Origin: Cupriavidus basilensis
Lineage (GTDB): Bacteria; Pseudomonadota; Gammaproteobacteria; Burkholderiales; Burkholderiaceae
Direction of reading: 5' to 3'
Assembly (NCBI RefSeq): GCF_008801925.2
Contig: NZ_CP062803.1
Location: 4,216,001 to 4,280,000, forward strand
DNA length: 64,000 nucleotides
Shown: in pieces, positions 36,777 to 45,921 of the stretch
Layout: each line of letters opens with the position of its first letter
Numbering within the stretch: position 1 is the first letter of the stretch
Made by a program: the position numbers and the translations under genes
The notes under the pieces: generated by a model
The model's database searches: none
The model's input: only the letters and a program-made list of their open reading frames with translations
Told to the model about the DNA's origin: nothing

Positions 36777-38297
36777 TCAATCCTTTCCGGCCCAGCGCTG
36801 GACCAGCCAGATCGGCGCCCAAAGCAGCAGGAAGCCGACGACGATAGTGAACCAGCCCCGATCGGTGACGAGCGCCACCGGGACATTGAGGATGGCGAGG
36901 AGGATGGCGTAGACCTTGGCGCTCTTGCGGCAAAAGGCGAGGTCGGCGCTATTGCCCGCAGCCGATGCGCGCGCTGCCTGCGGCGCGCGGGCGGCTTCGG
37001 CCAGCCCCGGGCTGGACTTGAACCACTGCGCGAGCTGCGCGCGCGCCACGGTGGTGGACAAAGTCCAGACAATTTCCGTGTCGGAGGTCTCGCGCGTGAG
37101 CCGGCGCGCCGGCTTGCCGAATTCGGTCAGGCGCGTGGTGTCGCCCACCTTGACGCGCCAGTTGAAGGTGCCGGCTGCGTACAGCACCTCGCTCTCGTAG
37201 TCGTAGCCTTGCTGGAACGTCTGGCCCTGGTAGCTTGCGGCCGTGCCGGAGACCATGCGCGGCCAGGTATCCAGCACCTCGACCCGGTCCCAGCCGCTGT
37301 CCTGCTCCACCAGCCACATCAGGCCACGCTGCTCGTTGAACAGCAGATACTCGACCCAGGTGGAGGCTTCTTCCTCGTCGTTGTCGGTGCACTGCATCAG
37401 GCCCAGCACCGTGTACGGCTTGCCGTCGATGTTGCCGATGTCGCCCGGCGCCAGGCTGGTCTTGAGCGCATCGAGCTCATGCTGCTTTTCCAGCACGAGC
37501 GCCGTGGAGGTGGAGCAGTCGATCTCGCTGTGGCAACTCGGGCAGACCACGAAGCTGGCCACGCCCGCGCGGTAGGCGATCGGGCCGCCGCAGCCCGGGC
37601 AGGCCAGCGGCACGGCCTTGCCGCGATAGCGGTCGGCGGTGCCGGCGATCTGGTCGGCCTCGCGCAGCAACTGGCATTTGAGCTGGTCGAGCGTGACCGC
37701 CTGGCCGGTATAGATGGCGGGCGGATCGCCATCGGCGTAGTCGAGCGTGAGGAAACGGCCTTCGTCGCGGAAGTCCGCAACCTGCGCGGTCCAGCCGGCG
37801 CCCACCGTGAACGGCAGCTCGCCCTGCCCGCCGGTGCAGCGCGCGCTGCGCACGTCGCTGGCCAGGTAGCGATGCTTGTCGAAGTACAGGGGCGTGCCGG
37901 GCGTGAGCTGGTCATAGCGCGGCAGCGCCACGCCGTTAATCTGCGCGGCGGATTGCTCGGCCGTGACGCGCCGGGTCAGCATGTACTGGCCGGAAGCATC
38001 CGCCAGCCAGCCGTCGCTGCCGTCGTCGAACAGCAGGTACCACTCGTTCCACAGGCCGGAGTCGTAGCGCAGCTGGATGCGGCCGACCAGGGTGAAGCCC
38101 TGCCCGTCCCACTGGCCCGTGGTGTGGATCTGCAGCGGCGTGTAGTCCTCCAGCACGGTGGACATCTTGCCGATGTCCTTGACCGTGTCGGCGTCCTTGA
38201 GCAGCGTGCTGTGGCAAAACTCGCACACCACCATCGCCGCGGCAGACGAGCGGAAGGCCGCCGGCGCGCCGCAGCTTGGGCAGTTGATTTCTTGCAT
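36777..38297 (-). CDS. DUF4178 zinc-ribbon membrane protein
   Basis: A 506-aa protein. The N-terminus is a zinc ribbon (Cys6, Cys9, Cys25, Cys28), a DUF4178 beta-rich module follows (about 45-210), then a second zinc ribbon (CPGCGG...CPSCHS, about 230-258), a second DUF4178 module (about 270-420) and one or two C-terminal membrane helices. The biochemical role of this domain is unknown. The gene is 20 bp from the SPFH gene and belongs to the polyamine/membrane operon. Confidence 0.88.
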   Translation of the reverse strand: MQEINCPSCGAPAAFRSSAAAMVVCEFCHSTLLKDADTVKDIGKMSTVLEDYTPLQIHTTGQWDGQGFTLVGRIQLRYDSGLWNEWYLLFDDGSDGWLADASGQYMLTRRVTAEQSAAQINGVALPRYDQLTPGTPLYFDKHRYLASDVRSARCTGGQGELPFTVGAGWTAQVADFRDEGRFLTLDYADGDPPAIYTGQAVTLDQLKCQLLREADQIAGTADRYRGKAVPLACPGCGGPIAYRAGVASFVVCPSCHSEIDCSTSTALVLEKQHELDALKTSLAPGDIGNIDGKPYTVLGLMQCTDNDEEEASTWVEYLLFNEQRGLMWLVEQDSGWDRVEVLDTWPRMVSGTAASYQGQTFQQGYDYESEVLYAAGTFNWRVKVGDTTRLTEFGKPARRLTRETSDTEIVWTLSTTVARAQLAQWFKSSPGLAEAARAPQAARASAAGNSADLAFCRKSAKVYAILLAILNVPVALVTDRGWFTIVVGFLLLWAPIWLVQRWAGKD

Positions 38298-38317
38298 GCT
38301 TAAGGGATAGGGCGCGC

Positions 38318-39352
38318 TCAGCCGATCAGTTTCTTGAGGATCTCGGCCTTGGCAGCGTCGAACTCCGCCTGGGAGATCAGGCTCTTGTCGAGCAGGTCCT
38401 TGAGCTTTTGCAGGCGTGCGGCGGGATCGTCGGCGGGCGCGGCCACTGCGGCCGGCGCCGCTGCCGCAGCGGGTGCGGCAGGCTGGACGCCGGCGGCGGC
38501 GCCAAGCCCGCCCGCCATCGCCTGGCCCATCACCGCGCCCGCCGCCAGGCTGGCGCCAAGGCCGGCCACGCCGCCCTCGTTCTGCGCGGCCAGCGGGAGC
38601 GAGGTGGCGACCTGATACTGCGTGAACTTCGCCATATCGCCCATCATGCCCATGGAGACACGGGTGTCGATGGCCTTTTGCAGTTCTTCCGGCAGCGACA
38701 CATTGGTCACCGCGAAGTTATCCAGCGCCACGCCATAGCGCTCGAACTCCGGCGCCAGCCTGTCGCGGATGGTCTGCGACATCAGCGCCTGGTTGGCGGC
38801 CATGTCCAGGAAGGGTACCGAGGCGCCGCCCAGCGTGGCGGTCATGGTGGCGATCAGCAGGTTGCGCAGCTGTTCTTCCACCTCGTCGCGGGTGTATTCG
38901 GCGCGCGTGCCGCTGATCTCGGTATAGAACCTGGCGGCGTCGGCCACCTTGTACGAATACAAGCCGAAGGCGCGCAGCCGCACCATGCCGAAATCGGCGT
39001 CGCGGATGGTAATCGGCTGGGCGGTGCCCCACTTGCGGCCGATCTGCAGGCGCGTGCTGAAGAAGTACACATCCGACTTGAAGGGCGACTCGAACAGCTT
39101 GTCCCAGTTCTTCAGGTAGGTCAGCACCGGCAGCGTTTGCGTGGTGAGCTTGTGCATGCCGGGCCCGAACACGTCGGCGATCTTGCCTTCGTTGACGAAC
39201 ACCGCCATCTGCGACTCGCGCACGGTCAGGCTGCCACCGTACTGGATTTCCATATCCTCCATCGGATAGCGCCAGGCCAGTACGCCGTCCGTGTCCTCCG
39301 TCCACTGGAGGATGTCGATAAACTGCTTCTTGATGAACGATCCGATGCTCAT
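38318..39352 (-). CDS. SPFH-domain protein with C-terminal SHOCT motif
   Basis: A 344-aa protein. The SPFH/band-7 (virion-core-like) domain covers about 30-245, an Ala/Pro-rich linker about 255-300, and the last 40 residues are a SHOCT motif (RLQKLKDLLDKSLISQAEFDAAK). SPFH proteins form large oligomeric rings on membranes; SHOCT motifs are common in oligomerising bacterial proteins. It has no evident N-terminal helix, so it probably docks on membrane partners such as the DUF350 or DUF4178 proteins encoded beside it. Confidence 0.9.
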   Translation of the reverse strand: MSIGSFIKKQFIDILQWTEDTDGVLAWRYPMEDMEIQYGGSLTVRESQMAVFVNEGKIADVFGPGMHKLTTQTLPVLTYLKNWDKLFESPFKSDVYFFSTRLQIGRKWGTAQPITIRDADFGMVRLRAFGLYSYKVADAARFYTEISGTRAEYTRDEVEEQLRNLLIATMTATLGGASVPFLDMAANQALMSQTIRDRLAPEFERYGVALDNFAVTNVSLPEELQKAIDTRVSMGMMGDMAKFTQYQVATSLPLAAQNEGGVAGLGASLAAGAVMGQAMAGGLGAAAGVQPAAPAAAAAPAAVAAPADDPAARLQKLKDLLDKSLISQAEFDAAKAEILKKLIG

Positions 39353-39396
39353 GGCAATCCCCAGGTTCTCAGCGTTGTTCCAGCATGTTCAGGAAG

Positions 39397-39783
39397 TCAG
39401 GACAGGCAGGCGGCATTGATCAAGCCGACCGTCACTGAAATAGCGCCCATCAGGCCGCCCATGCCGATATTGTTCGATTCGATCGCTGCATCCATGTCGG
39501 GCAGCGCGCGCGCCAGGCCCGCGTAGGCCAGCGCCTGTACCAGCATCGCCCCCACCGACCACACCAGGAACATCAGGAAGGTGTCGTTGTGCTGGATGCT
39601 GGACGACAGCGTAAAGCAAAAACCGATCATCGCCCCCGACAGCGAAAGCGCCGCCGCGAGGTTGCCCTGGCGGATCAGCGCGAACTCGCGAAACGGCGTG
39701 ATCCTGGTGTAGACTCCGACGAACACCGCCAGCAGGGCAAGGCCGGCCAGCAGGTGCAGCACGTAGGCGTAGATGGCTTGCAT
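39397..39783 (-). CDS. DUF350 membrane protein
   Basis: A 128-aa protein with four membrane helices and the DUF350 landmarks YTRITPFREFALIRQGN and NNIGMGGLMGA. Relatives include YjfL of the E. coli yjfIJKLMC cluster, which also combines membrane-stress proteins with a glutathionylspermidine-synthetase-like enzyme. First gene of the five-gene leftward operon. ATG 39783 gives the family-typical start; upstream codons lack similarity. It is divergent from the speE-like gene across 253 bp. Confidence 0.88.
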   Translation of the reverse strand: MQAIYAYVLHLLAGLALLAVFVGVYTRITPFREFALIRQGNLAAALSLSGAMIGFCFTLSSSIQHNDTFLMFLVWSVGAMLVQALAYAGLARALPDMDAAIESNNIGMGGLMGAISVTVGLINAACLS

Positions 39784-40036
39784 CTTGGTTGTTCTCCGGC
39801 TGGTTCCACGACGGTGTTCCGGGCTGCCGCAACAGTCAGCGAGCCGTGAATCGTGAAGCCATATTGGCGATATCAGCATTGTTGGCAGTTGGCGCCCAAG
39901 TATATCCGTTGTCCATTTCGGTTCATCACAACTTTTTTGCAGTTTGCCAGGCGTGCGCGCATCGCGCGGCGGCTCGCCTGAGCGTCACGCCAGCCCCTCC
40001 CGGCTTCCTCTCCGACCCCCCGATTCCCTAGCCCCG

Positions 40037-41548
40037 ATGCGCGACCGTACCCTTGTTCTTTCGGTGTTGATCGTGGCGTCCTGCGGGCTCGGCTACGAGC
40101 TGATCGCCGGTGCCCTGTCCAGCTACCTGCTGGGCGACTCCATCCTCCAGTTCTCCTCCATCATCGGCTGCTACCTGTTCGCCATGGGCGTGGGCTCCTG
40201 GCTGTCACGCTATGTGAAGGACGAGGACGTGCTGGCGCGCTTCATCGATATCGAGATCCTGATCGGCCTGCTCGGCGGCATCTCCGCGGCGCTCCTGTTC
40301 GTGGTGTTTGCCTGGCTGTCCGCACCCTTTCGCACCGCGCTCTACGCCATGGTGTTCGTGCTCGGCGTGCTGGTGGGCATGGAGATCCCGCTGGTCATGC
40401 GCGTGCTCAACACGCGCCGCACCGCCTTTAGCGAGCTGGTCAGCCGCGTGCTGACGTTCGACTACCTTGGCGCGCTGGCTGTCTCGCTGGTGTTCCCGCT
40501 GGTGCTGGCGCCGCGCCTGGGGCTGTCGCGCACCGGCTTTTTGTTCGGCATGCTCAATGCGGGCGTGGCGCTCGTCACCATCCATATCTTCCGCGACGAG
40601 CTCAAGCCGGTGATGTCGCGCATGCTGCGCGCCTCGCTGGTGCTGGTGCTGCTGGCGGGTGGCTTCCTGGCCTCGGGGCGGCTGACCCACTGGGCTGAGC
40701 GCGGCATGTTCGGCGACGAGATCATCCATAGCGAAAGCACGCCGTACCAGCGCCTGGTGATCACGCGCTGGAAGGACGACATGCGCCTCTATATCAACGG
40801 CAACCTGCAGTTCTCCTCGCGCGACGAGCACCGCTACCACGAGGCGCTGGTGCATCCCGTGCTGCAGGCGCTGCCGTGGGCGCGCCGCGTGCTGGTGATC
40901 GGCGGCGGCGACGGGCTGGCCGTGCGCGAGATCCTGAAGCACAAGAACATCGAGCACGTGACGCTGGTCGACCTCGACCCCGCCATGACCACCCTGTTCT
41001 CGCGCAGCGAGCCGCTGGTGGCGCTGAATCAGGGCTCGCTCAAGGATGCGCGCGTGCAGGTGGTCAATGCGGATGCCGCGCAATGGATGGAGCAGCACAA
41101 CGAGATGTTCGACGCCATCATCGTCGACCTGCCCGACCCATCCAACTTCGGCCTGGGCAAGCTGTACTCGGTGCCGATGTACAAGCTGATGTCGCACCAT
41201 CTCGCGGAGAAGGGCTATGCGGTGGTGCAGTCCACCTCGCCGTACTTCGCGCCGCGCTCGTTCTGGGATATCGACGCCACGTTGCGCGAGGCGGGCCTGC
41301 ATACCTGGCCCTACCACGCCTATGTGCCGTCATTCGGCGAGTGGGGCTTTATCCTTGCGGGCAAGCGCGACGACTACACGCCGCCCACGCACTACACCGT
41401 GCCGCTCAAGTTCCTCGACGCCGACAGCACCGCGCTGATGTTCCGCTTCCCCGCCGACATGGCGCCGCGCGAGGCGCGTGCCAACCGGCTCAACGAGCAG
41501 TCGCTGGTGCATGACTTTGAGCAGGACTGGCGCAATGTCATTCGCTGA
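40037..41548 (+). CDS. Membrane-anchored polyamine aminopropyltransferase (SpeE-like)
   Basis: A 503-aa protein. About seven membrane helices (1-215) precede a spermidine-synthase fold (about 232-480) with STPYQRLVITRW, the dcSAM-binding GGGDGLAVREI (289-299) and the catalytic-loop DLPDPSNFGLGKLYS (364-378). It should transfer an aminopropyl group from decarboxylated AdoMet to an amine at the membrane. The acceptor is unknown. With speD in the facing operon, donor synthesis and use are encoded together. The flavoprotein gene follows by 27 bp. Confidence 0.9.
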   Translation: MRDRTLVLSVLIVASCGLGYELIAGALSSYLLGDSILQFSSIIGCYLFAMGVGSWLSRYVKDEDVLARFIDIEILIGLLGGISAALLFVVFAWLSAPFRTALYAMVFVLGVLVGMEIPLVMRVLNTRRTAFSELVSRVLTFDYLGALAVSLVFPLVLAPRLGLSRTGFLFGMLNAGVALVTIHIFRDELKPVMSRMLRASLVLVLLAGGFLASGRLTHWAERGMFGDEIIHSESTPYQRLVITRWKDDMRLYINGNLQFSSRDEHRYHEALVHPVLQALPWARRVLVIGGGDGLAVREILKHKNIEHVTLVDLDPAMTTLFSRSEPLVALNQGSLKDARVQVVNADAAQWMEQHNEMFDAIIVDLPDPSNFGLGKLYSVPMYKLMSHHLAEKGYAVVQSTSPYFAPRSFWDIDATLREAGLHTWPYHAYVPSFGEWGFILAGKRDDYTPPTHYTVPLKFLDADSTALMFRFPADMAPREARANRLNEQSLVHDFEQDWRNVIR

Positions 41549-41575
41549 TCCGCATCCCCCGCAATCGGAGCTGGC

Positions 41576-43294
41576 ATGGACCGCCGCCGCTTCCTGATCG
41601 CCGGCGCTGGCGCGGGCGGCCTGGGCTTGCTGTCCGGCTGCGATCGCCTGGGCGACGATGCCAGCCGCTTCCTGGCCGGCGTGGGCCTGCGCGAGCCCAT
41701 GCCTGTGGTGGTGCGCCCCGGCATGGCCGAGGGCCACGCGCTGCGCGATGCCGCCAGCTGGCCGTCGACTGTTTCCGCGCAGGACGAAATCGTGACCGAC
41801 GTTGCCATCCTCGGCGGTGGCGTGGCCGGGCTCAGCGCCGCGTGGCAGCTGGCGCGCGGCGGCCTGAAGGATTTCCTGCTGGTGGAGGGCCCGGAATTCG
41901 GCGGCAACGCGGCGGCCGGAAGTTTCGGCGGCGACCTGGCCTTCCCGCGCGGCGCGCACTATCTGCCGCTGCCCTCGCCCGAATCCACGCACATCCGCGA
42001 GATGCTGGCCGACACCGGCGTGATCCAGCGCGACCCGTTCGCCGCGCGGCCCGAGTTCGACGAGCGCGCGCTGGTGCATGCGCCGGACGAGCGCCTGTTC
42101 TTCGATGGCAAGTGGCACGACGGCCTGCTGCCTGGCGACGCTGCGCCAGAGCAGGAAGCGGCGCAGCACGCGCGCTTTCTCGCGCGCGTCGAGCAGCTCA
42201 AGAGCGCGCGCGGCAGCGACGGCCGCAAGGCCTTTGCCATCCCGCTGGCGCTGGCCTCGCAAGATCCGGCCTGGACCCGGCTTGACCAGCAAAGCATGCG
42301 GCAGTGGATGCTGGCCGAAGGCTTTACCGCGCCCACCCTGCACACCTATGTGGACTACTGTTGCCGCGACGACTACGGCGCGGGGCACGAGCTGATCTCG
42401 GCCTGGGCCGGCCTGTACTACTTCGCCAGCCGCGCGGGCCATGCAAGCGATGCGGCCGACGGCGCCGTGCTGACCTGGCCGGATGGTTTGCACGCGCTGG
42501 TGACGCGGCTCTCGGCGCGCATTGATGCGCACCGCGGCGCCAAACCAGGCGCCCAGCCCTGGCGCCGTCCCGGCATGGCGCTGCAAGTGCAGGAGCAGGG
42601 CCGTGGGGTGTCGGTGCTGTGCGCCTGGTGGCCGAATGGCGTTGGCGCCCGGCCGCCGCGCCTCTACCGCATCCGCGCGCGCCGCGTGATCTGCGCCATG
42701 CCCCTGCATGTGGCCGCCCGCGTGGCGCCGCTGCGCGAATTCGGCTTCGACCCGGCGCGCCACCTGCCGCCTACCGCGTCCTGGATGGTGTCCAGCTTCC
42801 GCCTGCAGGGCTTCCCGCCGGAGGCGCCTGGCGTGCCGCTGGCGTGGGACAACGTGGTGCACGGCGGACGCGGGCTGGGCTATGTGGTGAGTACCCATCA
42901 ACTGATCCGGCAGGCAAAGCCGGCAGCCACGGTCTTTACCGCGTACTGTCCACTGGACTTTGCGGCCAGCCCCGGCGCGGCGCCGCGCTCGCTCGCCGAC
43001 ACCCGCCGCTGGCTGGCCGAGGCCAGCCCCGCCGAGCTGATGGACTATGCCACCACCGATCTGCGCCAGGTCTACGGGCGCGCCTTCTGGCGCCACGCGG
43101 ATGCGGTGGAAATCACGGTGCGCGGGCACGCCATGGCCTCGCCGCGCACGGGCTTTCTGGGCAATGCCGGCGCCGCGGCCCTGCGCGCGGCCGATGGCCG
43201 CATCCTGTTTGCTCATGCGGACCTGTCCGGCCTGTCGGTGTTCGAGGAAGCGGCGTGGTGGGGTACGCGTGCCGCGCGGAATATCCTCGGCTGA
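41576..43294 (+). CDS. Tat-exported FAD-dependent oxidoreductase/lipoprotein (amine-oxidase-like)
   Basis: A 572-aa protein. The N-terminus has a twin-arginine motif (DRRRFLIAG) and a lipobox-like LLSGC (Cys22), so it should be folded in the cytoplasm, exported and perhaps lipid-anchored. The FAD-binding loop is VAILGGGVAGLSAAWQLA (76-93), and a late AHADLSGLSVFEEA suits the second FAD motif of the amine-oxidase superfamily. Being just behind the SpeE-like gene it may oxidise a polyamine product; that is inference. Confidence 0.82.
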   Translation: MDRRRFLIAGAGAGGLGLLSGCDRLGDDASRFLAGVGLREPMPVVVRPGMAEGHALRDAASWPSTVSAQDEIVTDVAILGGGVAGLSAAWQLARGGLKDFLLVEGPEFGGNAAAGSFGGDLAFPRGAHYLPLPSPESTHIREMLADTGVIQRDPFAARPEFDERALVHAPDERLFFDGKWHDGLLPGDAAPEQEAAQHARFLARVEQLKSARGSDGRKAFAIPLALASQDPAWTRLDQQSMRQWMLAEGFTAPTLHTYVDYCCRDDYGAGHELISAWAGLYYFASRAGHASDAADGAVLTWPDGLHALVTRLSARIDAHRGAKPGAQPWRRPGMALQVQEQGRGVSVLCAWWPNGVGARPPRLYRIRARRVICAMPLHVAARVAPLREFGFDPARHLPPTASWMVSSFRLQGFPPEAPGVPLAWDNVVHGGRGLGYVVSTHQLIRQAKPAATVFTAYCPLDFAASPGAAPRSLADTRRWLAEASPAELMDYATTDLRQVYGRAFWRHADAVEITVRGHAMASPRTGFLGNAGAAALRAADGRILFAHADLSGLSVFEEAAWWGTRAARNILG

Positions 43295-43406
43295 GTGCTG
43301 TGGAGTGATGCTTTCGCCATAACATGCCGCGGCGCCGCATCCTGTAGAATTCTTTGCTCGATTTCGTGTCGAACCCCCTGACACGCGATCCCAACCCAAA
43401 TTTTTC

Positions 43407-43772
43407 GTGCGCGCCATCCGCTTCCTGCTGCTGCTCCTGATGCTTGCCGTCATGCCCTTCCAAAGCTGGGCAGGCGCAGGCACGTGCGCAGTGGGCAACG
43501 CGGTGCAGGCGGATGCGTGCGGCACCTTGGCACAAGACGCCGCTGTCGCCACGGCAGACGATGCGGCGCATGCCGCCGCCATCGATGCCAGCGGCGCCCC
43601 CGGCGACGCCAAGGATCCGTCGCAGCCCGGCGCCGACCTCGCCGAATCCCTGTTGCCGGCCTCGCCCCCGCGCTTTACCGCAGGGCTTGCCCGCAGCGCA
43701 GCGCCCGCGCACCGCGCGGGCGTCATGCCCGACCCCGACCTCCCCCTTCAGCAGCGCCCTCCCAGCGCCTGA
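43407..43772 (+). CDS. Small secreted protein, Ala-rich
   Basis: A 121-aa frame from GTG 43407. It opens with a good signal peptide (RFLLLLLMLAVMPFQSWAG, cleavage near residue 22) resembling CzcI-type small periplasmic proteins of Cupriavidus. The rest is Ala/Pro/Asp-rich with two early Cys residues. A TGTAGAAT extended -10-like sequence lies at 43343-43350, and GTGTC/GACAC form an inverted repeat just upstream. No metal-efflux gene is adjacent. Function unknown. Confidence 0.5.
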   Translation: MRAIRFLLLLLMLAVMPFQSWAGAGTCAVGNAVQADACGTLAQDAAVATADDAAHAAAIDASGAPGDAKDPSQPGADLAESLLPASPPRFTAGLARSAAPAHRAGVMPDPDLPLQQRPPSA

Positions 43773-43935
43773 GTCTCCTCCGCGCGTGCGCTGGCCTTGC
43801 GTGCGCTCGTAGTCAGGTTCCCGGTTTTCCTGTCGTTAGTCTCCTGCACGCGGCGCGCCTGGCCTTGGCGCCGTGCGTGCTTGCGATGCGCGCCCCTGTT
43901 TTCACCATGGCATTGATCACTTCCTCACACAAAAA

Positions 43936-44814
43936 ATGAAACGCGTCCTGCTCTTCCTGGCGACCAACCTCGCCGTCATGCTTGTCCTCAGCTTCACCGC
44001 CAGCTTGCTGGGCGTGAACCGCTTCCTCACCGGCAACGGCCTCAACCTCGGCATGCTGCTGGCATTCGCCGCGCTGATGGGCTTCGGTGGTTCCTTCATC
44101 TCGCTGCTGATGTCCAAGACCATCGCCAAGTGGTCGACCGGCGCGCAAGTCATCACCCAGCCCAGCAACAGCACCGAAGTCTGGCTGGTGCAGACCGTGC
44201 AGAAGCTGGCCGACCGCGCCGGCCTGCCGATGCCTGAAGTCGCCATCTATGAAGGCGAAGCCAATGCGTTTGCCACCGGCGCCACCAAGAAAAGCTCGCT
44301 GGTAGCCGTTTCCACCGGCTTGCTGCAGACCATGTCGCACGACGAAGTGGAGGCCGTGCTCGCGCACGAAGTTGCCCACATCGCCAATGGCGATATGGTC
44401 ACGCTCACGCTGATCCAGGGGGTGGTCAACACCTTCGTGATCTTCCTTGCGCGCGTGGTGGGCTACTTCGTGGATTCGATGCTGCGCAAGAACGATGAGG
44501 AATCGAGCGGCCCCGGCATCGGCTACATGATCACGGTGGTGGTGTGCGAGATCGTGTTCGGCATCCTGGCCAGCATCATCGTGGCCACCTTCTCGCGCCA
44601 TCGCGAATACCGTGCCGATGCCGGCGCGGCCAAGCTGATGGGCAGCCCCACGCCGATGGTGGCGGCGCTGCGCCGGCTGGGCGGCCTGGACTCCGAAGGC
44701 CTGCCGCAGAACATGCAGGCGATGGGCATTGCCGGTGGCAAGTCGTGGCTCGCGCTGTTCTCCAGCCACCCGCCGATCGAGCAGCGCATTGCCGCGTTGC
44801 AAGCTAAGGCCTGA
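43936..44814 (+). CDS. htpX: Heat-shock membrane protease HtpX
   Basis: A 292-aa M48 zinc metalloprotease of the inner membrane. Two N-terminal helices are at about 5-25 and 36-58, the zinc motif HEVAH is at 144-148, two further helices follow, and the third ligand Glu lies in [13 protein letters not shown] (about 220). It degrades damaged membrane proteins together with FtsH. ATG 43936 matches the HtpX N-terminus ([15 protein letters not shown]). Its last 11 bases overlap the convergent regulator gene. Confidence 0.95.
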   Translation: MKRVLLFLATNLAVMLVLSFTASLLGVNRFLTGNGLNLGMLLAFAALMGFGGSFISLLMSKTIAKWSTGAQVITQPSNSTEVWLVQTVQKLADRAGLPMPEVAIYEGEANAFATGATKKSSLVAVSTGLLQTMSHDEVEAVLAHEVAHIANGDMVTLTLIQGVVNTFVIFLARVVGYFVDSMLRKNDEESSGPGIGYMITVVVCEIVFGILASIIVATFSRHREYRADAGAAKLMGSPTPMVAALRRLGGLDSEGLPQNMQAMGIAGGKSWLALFSSHPPIEQRIAALQAKA

Positions 44815-45844
44815 GGCCCTTGCCGGGCTCCTCTGGGCTCGCCCGGAACGCTGCCCGATAGCGTTCCGGCGTGGTCTGCACATGCCGCTGGAACGCCTGC
44901 CGCATCACGTCGGCATTGGCAAATCCAGTCGCGCGGGCGATGCCATCCAGGCGTCGCCCGTCTTCCTCCAGCATCCTGCGCACCGCTTCCACACGTAGCC
45001 GTTCCACGTAGCGCGCCGGCGTCTCGCCGACCTGCCGCGCGAACACGCGCGCGAAGTTGCGCGGGCTCATCGCCACGCGCTCGGCCAGCACCTGCACCGA
45101 CAGGTCGCGCGCCAGGTGCTCCGCCATCCAGGCCTGCAATTCACGCAACTCCAGGCTTTGCGCGCTCTGCGCCTGCAGCAGCGTGGAGAACTGCGCCTGG
45201 CTGCCGGGACGGCGCAGGAACAGCACCAGTTCGCGCGCCACGGCCAGCGAGGCGGCATGGCCGAGGTCGTCCTCCACCAAGGCCAGCGCCAGGTCCATGC
45301 CGGCGGTCACGCCGGCCGAGGTGTACAGATCACCCGCGCGGATCCAGATTGGGTCCGGGTCCACCTGCACCAGCGGATGGCACTGCGCCAGCCGTGCGGC
45401 GTGTCGCCAGTGCGTGGTGGCGCGATGGCGGTCCAGCAGCCCGGTGCGCGCCAGCACGAACGCGCCGGTGCAGACCGCGCCAAGGCGGCGCACGTGCGGT
45501 GCCTGCGCACGGACCCAGTCGATCAGGCGCGCGTCGTTGGCTGCCGCGGCGTGGCCTGAGCCGCCGGCGATCAGCAAGGTATCGATCGGCCCGGGCAGCA
45601 TGTCGCCGATGCGATGATACGGCGCGTCGGCCAGCAGCCGGACCCCGCTTTCGGTGCACACCAGGCCGTCGTCGCGCACGCTGGCAATGCGGATGTCGTA
45701 GGCCGGCGAGGCCCGGCCAGGGAGCCGGTTGGCATGGCCGAAGACGGCGCTGGGCCCGGTCACGTCGAGTTCCTGCGCCGGGTCCGGCGCGACGAGCACG
45801 ACGATGCGCGGCGGATCATTCGGCAAGGGATGGCTGGCAGGCAT
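44804..45844 (-). CDS. GlxA-family AraC-type regulator (DJ-1/PfpI domain)
   Basis: A 346-aa regulator. The N-terminal DJ-1/PfpI-like domain (about 12-195) has Cys125 in [16 protein letters not shown] at the nucleophile elbow; the C-terminal AraC domain (about 235-335) has two helix-turn-helices, the second ending in [13 protein letters not shown]. Such proteins control amine and amino-acid catabolism in relatives. ATG 45844 was chosen where similarity begins. 77 bp downstream of the MFS gene on the same strand. Confidence 0.9.
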   Translation of the reverse strand: MPASHPLPNDPPRIVVLVAPDPAQELDVTGPSAVFGHANRLPGRASPAYDIRIASVRDDGLVCTESGVRLLADAPYHRIGDMLPGPIDTLLIAGGSGHAAAANDARLIDWVRAQAPHVRRLGAVCTGAFVLARTGLLDRHRATTHWRHAARLAQCHPLVQVDPDPIWIRAGDLYTSAGVTAGMDLALALVEDDLGHAASLAVARELVLFLRRPGSQAQFSTLLQAQSAQSLELRELQAWMAEHLARDLSVQVLAERVAMSPRNFARVFARQVGETPARYVERLRVEAVRRMLEEDGRRLDGIARATGFANADVMRQAFQRHVQTTPERYRAAFRASPEEPGKGLRP

Positions 45845-45921
45845 GGACGGTGACCCAGGGCGAGAGTGTGCGTGCGCGAGGGCGCGAGTGTGGTTGCCGC
45901 CGATCATACCGGCGCCGGCGC

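Noticed and set aside
41330..43726. 798-codon open frame on the minus strand opposite the flavoprotein gene
   Set aside because: Antisense to a gene with clear FAD and Tat motifs; composition is His/Arg/Gln-rich as typical of mirrored GC-rich codons.
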